Assembly: GCA_003157225.1 (NCBI GenBank)
Contig: PMIZ01000429.1
Location: forward strand, 1 to 9,306
Source of the DNA: Actinomycetota bacterium
Lineage (GTDB): Bacteria > Actinomycetota > Thermoleophilia > RBG-16-64-13
DNA length: 9,306 bases
Direction: 5' to 3'
Part shown: positions 6,240 to 9,306 of the stretch, piece by piece
Layout: each line of letters starts with the position of its first letter
Position numbering within the stretch: position 1 is the first letter of the stretch
Translations under genes and position numbers: made by a program
The notes under the pieces: generated by a model
What the model was told of the DNA's origin: nothing
Seen by the model: the letters and a program-made list of their open reading frames with translations, nothing else
The model's database searches: none

Positions 6240-6714
6240 CCGGCTCGTGGCCGCACTCGCGGCACTTGAGGTCGTAGGCTGAATTGAGTGTCCCGCACTT
6301 GGGGCATGTGTAGCGCTGGCTCACCTGTGTCATCCAGGTCTCGACGCCCACCTCGGCTATCTGGTCAAGGTCCCCGTAGAGCTCCGCGCGGTGTGGCCTC
6401 TCGCGCTGGAACTCGTCCAGTTCCGCGCACGGGAAGTCGGCGCACTCGCCGCAGAAGCTGAGGCTGCGTTCTGCCGCGCAGGTGCGGAAGGTGCAGGCAT
6501 GGCAGTATGGAGTGCGCTGCTCCGCGCGGCACCCGTCGCAATGGGCCTCCTCGATGCTCCAGCCCATGCGGGAGGCGAAGGCAGCGAGTCGTCGAGGGTC
6601 TTCGTGGCTCCCGATGTAGATGGAGCACGCGTTGCAGAAAAGGCCGCACACGGCGGCTGTCGTCGGAACAGAGACGTCGGCGCCGGGATTCCGGTCCTTG
6701 TTGGTGTCACTCAC
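6181..6714 (-). CDS. Cysteine-rich DUF3795 protein with C-terminal zinc ribbon
   Basis: The 177-residue protein contains 15 cysteines. Residues about 21-100 match DUF3795: CGLFCNAC (Cys23, 27, 30), CDGC (59, 62), CHAC and a following Cys (71, 74, 79), then CGEC and FPC (88, 91, 96). A separate zinc ribbon follows, CPKCG (137, 140) and CRECG (151, 154). The cysteine pattern indicates metal or Fe-S binding; no enzymatic role is established for the family. The start is a GTG (6712-6714) that overlaps the TGA of the upstream dipeptidase gene as GTGA, and a perfect AAGGAGG lies 7 nt before it, so translation is probably coupled. No signal peptide is seen. Its 3' end overlaps the convergent transglutaminase-like gene. 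Confidence 0.8.
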   Translation of the reverse strand: MSDTNKDRNPGADVSVPTTAAVCGLFCNACSIYIGSHEDPRRLAAFASRMGWSIEEAHCDGCRAEQRTPYCHACTFRTCAAERSLSFCGECADFPCAELDEFQRERPHRAELYGDLDQIAEVGVETWMTQVSQRYTCPKCGTLNSAYDLKCRECGHEPASAYVATHRDAIVEALSRL

Positions 6715-7835
6715 GGGAGGCCCTCCTTGAAGACTCGAGCGAAATTGCGGTAGCAGATCTTCTCCAACTGGGTGTCCTTCAGCCCCGCCTTCCGCAACAG
6801 TTCGGCGATGAGTGGATAGTCACCGGCGCCTCCGAAGCCCGCCGGAAGCACGTCGATGCCGTCTAGGTCGCCACCCAAGCCGACCGCGTCTTCGCCCCCG
6901 ACTTTGATGGCATGGAGCACGTGGTCGACTATCACCTTGAGAGGCGGGGGCGGCAACAGCGCCGAGGCGGCCGAGCATCTGCGCCCCGCGTCCTCGAACG
7001 ACTCGGTCCCCGCGAGGATCCCACTGAAGAAGGCTTCGCTCAGAGGCCGCTCCCGCTCATAGAAGTCCCGCGACAAGAAGCCGGGGGCGAGGGCGATTCC
7101 CATCACGCCGCCTCGCTTGCCGATCTCGCGGATCATCTCGTCGGTGAGATTACGGGGACTGGGACAGAGGGAGCGGCAGTTGCCGTGGCTGGCGACGAAG
7201 GGGCGTGTGGCTGCTTGGCAGATGTCGGCGAACGCCTGGTCGGAGGTGTGAGAGACGTCTACGAGCACCCGTCTATCCTCGCAGGCCTCGACGAGGTCGG
7301 CGCCCAGACGCGTGAGTCTGCTCCCCGGGCCGTAGGTCGAGCCGAGGAACGCGTTGTCGGCCCAGGCGAGGGTGATCAGCCGCACCCCGGCAGCAAAGAA
7401 GAGGTCGAGGTTGTCGACGTCACCCTGCAGCGGGTCGGCCGCCTCGAGAGAGGCTATGACCGCGATCTTGGCGGGAGTGCGGCCGATAGCGCCGGCGCCG
7501 GGCGGCCCGAAGGCCTCCGTCACCTGCGCGCCGCTCAAGGCCAGGAAGAGGTCATCGGAGTACTCGTCGCAGAGCCGGCGCACCGCTTCCACCTTCGTCA
7601 ACCCTACCTCGAGTTCTTGCCCTTTGTACTTCTGGCTCCAGACCCAGCTGGCGAAGACTTGGGCGCCGAAGCCGGCCGCCTTCAGTCCGGGCAGCGTCAC
7701 GTGCAGAGCGGCACTTGGGTGAGGCGCAGAAGCGCCGCCGGCACTCGTCTCGTCCCGCCCGCGCTTGCCGGTGACGAAATCGGCGCCTTCGCAGATCGCG
7801 CCGATGGTGTCGCAGTGAGCGTCGAAGAATCGCAT
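6711..7835 (-). CDS. Membrane dipeptidase/renal dipeptidase family (peptidase M19)
   Basis: The 374-residue protein matches M19 metallopeptidases, binuclear zinc enzymes that hydrolyse dipeptides, often with broad or D-residue tolerance. The metal ligands are all visible: His7 and Asp9 in DAHCDT, bridging Glu131 in SLEAAD, His196 in VDVSHTSD and His217 in SHGNCRSLC. Arg228 in SPRNLTDE and Asp323 in GLGGDLDGID complete the active site. Despite the family name, no signal peptide or membrane segment is present, so it should be cytoplasmic. ATG 7833-7835 lacks a Shine-Dalgarno, but TAGACT lies exactly 7 nt before it, suggesting a leaderless transcript. It is the first gene of an operon with the DUF3795 protein (GTGA overlap). 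It diverges from leuA. Cleaving dipeptides could supply amino acids for fermentation, but that is inference. Confidence 0.92.
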   Translation of the reverse strand: MRFFDAHCDTIGAICEGADFVTGKRGRDETSAGGASAPHPSAALHVTLPGLKAAGFGAQVFASWVWSQKYKGQELEVGLTKVEAVRRLCDEYSDDLFLALSGAQVTEAFGPPGAGAIGRTPAKIAVIASLEAADPLQGDVDNLDLFFAAGVRLITLAWADNAFLGSTYGPGSRLTRLGADLVEACEDRRVLVDVSHTSDQAFADICQAATRPFVASHGNCRSLCPSPRNLTDEMIREIGKRGGVMGIALAPGFLSRDFYERERPLSEAFFSGILAGTESFEDAGRRCSAASALLPPPPLKVIVDHVLHAIKVGGEDAVGLGGDLDGIDVLPAGFGGAGDYPLIAELLRKAGLKDTQLEKICYRNFARVFKEGLP

Positions 7836-7842
7836 GTGGTCG

Positions 7843-7848
7843 AGTCTA
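7843..7848 (-). promoter_or_regulatory. Candidate -10 of a leaderless promoter for the M19 gene
   Basis: Read on the minus strand, TAGACT lies 7 nt before the ATG, the spacing that puts the transcript start at the A of the start codon. There is no Shine-Dalgarno in between. No -35 hexamer is recognisable, so this stays tentative. Confidence 0.3.
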
Positions 7849-7856
7849 CCCGATGC

Positions 7857-7862
7857 TAAACT
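7857..7862 (+). promoter_or_regulatory. Candidate -10 for the leuA leader transcript
   Basis: TAAACT fits the TAnnnT -10 pattern and faces away from the M19 promoter candidate 8 bp to its left. The first in-frame ATG of the leader frame (7871) begins 8 nt downstream, so the transcript could start at or very near it. No good -35 is seen. Confidence 0.27.
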
Positions 7863-7933
7863 CCCTGGCCATGGAGAGCACAGTGCAACCCCGCGTGTAC
7901 CTTGGCTTACCGGTCACCTCGGTGGCCGCCGTG

Positions 7934-8002
7934 ATGACCGGTTCGATGGCCGGGTCTGCACGCTTCGATCTCTCCAGCCTCCTCCTTCTGCTCCCCCGCT
8001 AG
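7934..8002 (+). CDS. leuL: leuA leader peptide with five consecutive leucine codons
   Basis: A 22-residue reading frame ends with SSLLLLLPR and TAG, 78 bp before leuA. The run CTC CTC CTT CTG CTC (7979-7993) encodes Leu16-20, with one more Leu at 13. Such runs just before leucine biosynthesis genes are the hallmark of ribosome-mediated attenuation: leucine shortage stalls the ribosome on the run and changes the RNA fold downstream. The start is uncertain. ATG 7934 has GGTGG 8 nt upstream and is my choice; ATG 7946 would give 18 residues, and ATG 7871 a 43-residue leaderless form in the same frame. The stop codon lies inside a hairpin. Six of the last ten sense codons are not all Leu, but five in a row directly upstream of leuA is unlikely to be chance. 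Confidence 0.7.
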   Translation: MTGSMAGSARFDLSSLLLLLPR

Positions 8003-8008
8003 GGGGAG
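7991..8008 (+). promoter_or_regulatory. Attenuator-type hairpin over the leader stop codon
   Basis: CTCCCCC (7991-7997) pairs perfectly with GGGGGAG (8002-8008) around the 4-nt loop GCTA. The 5' arm contains the last Leu codon and the loop holds part of the TAG stop, so a leader ribosome would melt or block it. CCTCC (7981-7985) can alternatively pair with GGAGG (8005-8009), giving a mutually exclusive fold. No U-run follows. Confidence 0.6.
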
Positions 8009-8068
8009 GTATTCGCGAAGCCGGCGCTACCCGGCACGCCAGCAGCTATCATTTTGGTAGAAGACCCG

Positions 8069-8075
8069 GGAGGAG
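8069..8075 (+). promoter_or_regulatory. leuA Shine-Dalgarno, complementary to the leader Leu-codon run
   Basis: GGAGGAG lies 5 nt before the leuA ATG, and it is the exact reverse complement of CTCCTCC at 7979-7985 in the leader Leu codons. Pairing of the two would hide the ribosome binding site; a ribosome stalled on the Leu codons would keep it free. Confidence 0.55.
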
Positions 8076-8080
8076 AGACC

Positions 8081-9306
8081 ATGTCCACAACTCAGCAGCC
8101 TCCTAACGCCCCCGCGGACGCCGCGGCCCAGCCGCAGCCTGCCGGCCATCAGCCCGGCGCGGAGTTCGGCCGCCAGCGCAATGCGGGGGTACCAGTCGTA
8201 TTCTTCGACACTACGCTTCGCGACGGTGAGCAGTCGCCCGGCTGCAGCCTCAACGCCTCCGAGAAGCTGGAGGTAGCCCATCAGCTCGTCCGTCTGGGCG
8301 TCGACGTGATCGAGGCCGGTTTTCCGGCTAGCAGCCCCGGTGACTTCGCGGCGGTCCAAACCATCGCCCGCGAGGTGAAGGGCGCCGTGATCTGCGGTCT
8401 GGCCCGCTGCACGGAGAGCGACATTCTCACCTGCTGGGACGCCATCAAAGACGCAGAGCGTCCCCGCATCCACACTTTCGTGTCGACCTCCGACATCCAC
8501 CTCAAGCACCAGATGAGGGTTGGGCGGCCCGAGGTGGTCACGATGACCCGCGAGATGGTGGAGCTCTGCGTGTCGCTGTGTTCCGACGTTGAGTTCTCGG
8601 CCATGGACGCCACCCGTTCCGACGTCGACTTCCTGGCCGAAGTGCTTGCCAGTGCCATCGCGGCAGGCGCCACCACCATCAACGTTCCCGACACCGTCGG
8701 TTTCGCCCTGCCCACGGAGTACGCCGCGCTCATTGATCGGCTCTACGACAGGGTGCCCGGCCTCGACAAGGTCGTGCTCAGCGCCCACTGCCACAACGAC
8801 CTGGGAGTAGCCGTCGCCAACTCTCTCGCCGCGGTGGAGAGGGGCGCTACGCAGGTCGAGGTCGCGGTCAACGGGTTGGGCGAACGGGCCGGCAATGCGG
8901 CTCTCGAGGAGATCGCCATGGCCCTGGTAACACGCCGTGACTTGATGCATCGGCCGTGCAACATCGTGACCACCGAGATCTCGCGCACCAGCCGCATGGT
9001 CTCGAACTTCACCGGGCAGTTGGTACAGGCCAACAAGGCGATCGTGGGCAAGAATGCATTCGCTCACGAATCCGGCATCCACCAAGACGGAGTGCTGAAG
9101 GAACGCACCACCTACGAGATCATGCAGGCTCGTGACATCGGCCTGACCGACAGCGACATCGTGCTGGGCAAGCATTCGGGACGCCACGCGCTGCAGTCTC
9201 ATCTGGCCGAACTAGGCATCCATCTCGAGGGATCTGAGTTAGCCGAGGTGTTCCGCCGCTTCAAGCAGACCGCCGACCGTAAGAAGGAAGTCACCACCGC
9301 CGATCT
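8081..9306 (+). CDS. leuA: 2-isopropylmalate synthase (3' end outside window)
   Basis: The visible 408 codons cover the TIM-barrel catalytic domain and part of the linker of LeuA, which condenses acetyl-CoA with 2-oxoisovalerate in the first leucine-specific step. Landmarks: [14 protein letters not shown] (41-54; metal ligand Asp43, Arg47, Asp48), [12 protein letters not shown] (77-88), [11 protein letters not shown] (201-211), metal-binding HCHND (236-240), [14 protein letters not shown] (264-277) and [12 protein letters not shown] (326-337). The C-terminal leucine-binding regulatory domain lies beyond the edge. Two oddities: an Ala/Pro/Gln-rich, probably disordered N-terminal extension of about 36 residues before the domain, and [10 protein letters not shown] (171-180), where Met175 replaces the glutamate usual in this block. 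The start ATG 8081 follows a strong GGAGGAG. Expression is probably controlled by the leucine leader upstream. Citramalate or homocitrate synthase are less likely given the LeuA-type blocks. Confidence 0.93.
   Translation, partial: MSTTQQPPNAPADAAAQPQPAGHQPGAEFGRQRNAGVPVVFFDTTLRDGEQSPGCSLNASEKLEVAHQLVRLGVDVIEAGFPASSPGDFAAVQTIAREVKGAVICGLARCTESDILTCWDAIKDAERPRIHTFVSTSDIHLKHQMRVGRPEVVTMTREMVELCVSLCSDVEFSAMDATRSDVDFLAEVLASAIAAGATTINVPDTVGFALPTEYAALIDRLYDRVPGLDKVVLSAHCHNDLGVAVANSLAAVERGATQVEVAVNGLGERAGNAALEEIAMALVTRRDLMHRPCNIVTTEISRTSRMVSNFTGQLVQANKAIVGKNAFAHESGIHQDGVLKERTTYEIMQARDIGLTDSDIVLGKHSGRHALQSHLAELGIHLEGSELAEVFRRFKQTADRKKEVTTAD

Larger units (their letters stand above)
7836..8080. promoter_or_regulatory. 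Divergent region between the M19 dipeptidase gene and leuA; leuA leader
   Basis: The 245-bp gap contains two face-to-face -10-like hexamers, a leucine-rich leader reading frame ending at 8002, a 7-bp hairpin over its stop codon, a further GCCGG/CCGGC stem (8020-8024 with 8031-8035), the perfect palindrome TTCGCGAA (8012-8019), and a strong leuA Shine-Dalgarno. No U-tract follows any stem, arguing against an intrinsic terminator. Confidence 0.6.

Noticed and set aside
6912..7859. 315-codon plus-strand frame opposite the M19 gene
   Set aside because: The minus strand carries all M19 metal ligands; the plus-strand product has no recognisable motif and is a GC-driven shadow.
7991..8020. Intrinsic terminator in the leuA leader
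   Set aside because: The hairpin is real, but the bases after it (GTATTCGCGAAG) are not a U-tract, so translational or Rho-linked control fits better.
8027..9202. 391-codon minus-strand frame opposite leuA
   Set aside because: LeuA on the plus strand has all family blocks; the antisense product is His/Gly/Val-rich in the manner of a shadow frame.

Overview
The window is GC-rich (clearly above 60 percent by eye), densely coded, and reads as one bacterial chromosomal segment. Strong G/C bias at third codon positions, purine-rich Shine-Dalgarno sites, some GTG starts and three possible leaderless-type promoters fit a high-GC Gram-positive. An actinobacterial lineage is my guess, with low certainty. 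The oxygen-sensitive 2-hydroxyacyl-CoA dehydratase pair points to an anaerobic or facultatively anaerobic life style. I see no mobile element, CRISPR array, tRNA or rRNA.

Layout. (1) 1-203, plus strand: the C-terminal end of a DUF1266-like protein. (2) 235-2484, minus strand: two adjacent genes for the two subunits of a 2-hydroxyacyl-CoA dehydratase/benzoyl-CoA reductase family enzyme. (3) 2485-2628: a divergent control region with a short palindrome and an extended -10 element. (4) 2629-5497, plus strand: two consecutive family I CoA-transferases, scoA-scoB and then an atoD-atoA-like pair. (5) 5547-6239, plus strand: a membrane-anchored transglutaminase-like protein, whose end overlaps (6) a minus-strand operon (7835 to 6181) of an M19 dipeptidase and a cysteine-rich DUF3795/zinc-ribbon protein. 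(7) 7836-8080: a divergent regulatory region containing a leucine-rich leader peptide and stem-loops. (8) 8081 to the window end: leuA, 2-isopropylmalate synthase, cut by the edge.

How the genes may work together. The dehydratase and CoA-transferase genes diverge from a shared control region. They could form a module that moves CoA onto short organic acids or 2-hydroxy acids and dehydrates the 2-hydroxyacyl-CoA to an enoyl-CoA, as in amino-acid-fermenting anaerobes. The ATP-dependent activator of the dehydratase (HgdC type) and a 2-hydroxyacid dehydrogenase are not in the window, so the substrate is unknown.

Most notable points: the beta subunit of the second CoA-transferase has glutamine exactly where the family carries its covalent catalytic glutamate, in an otherwise well-kept protein. 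The leuA leader encodes a peptide with five leucine codons in a row, and that codon run is perfectly complementary over 7 nt to the leuA Shine-Dalgarno, suggesting ribosome-mediated translational attenuation. LeuA itself has methionine where the family usually has an active-site glutamate.
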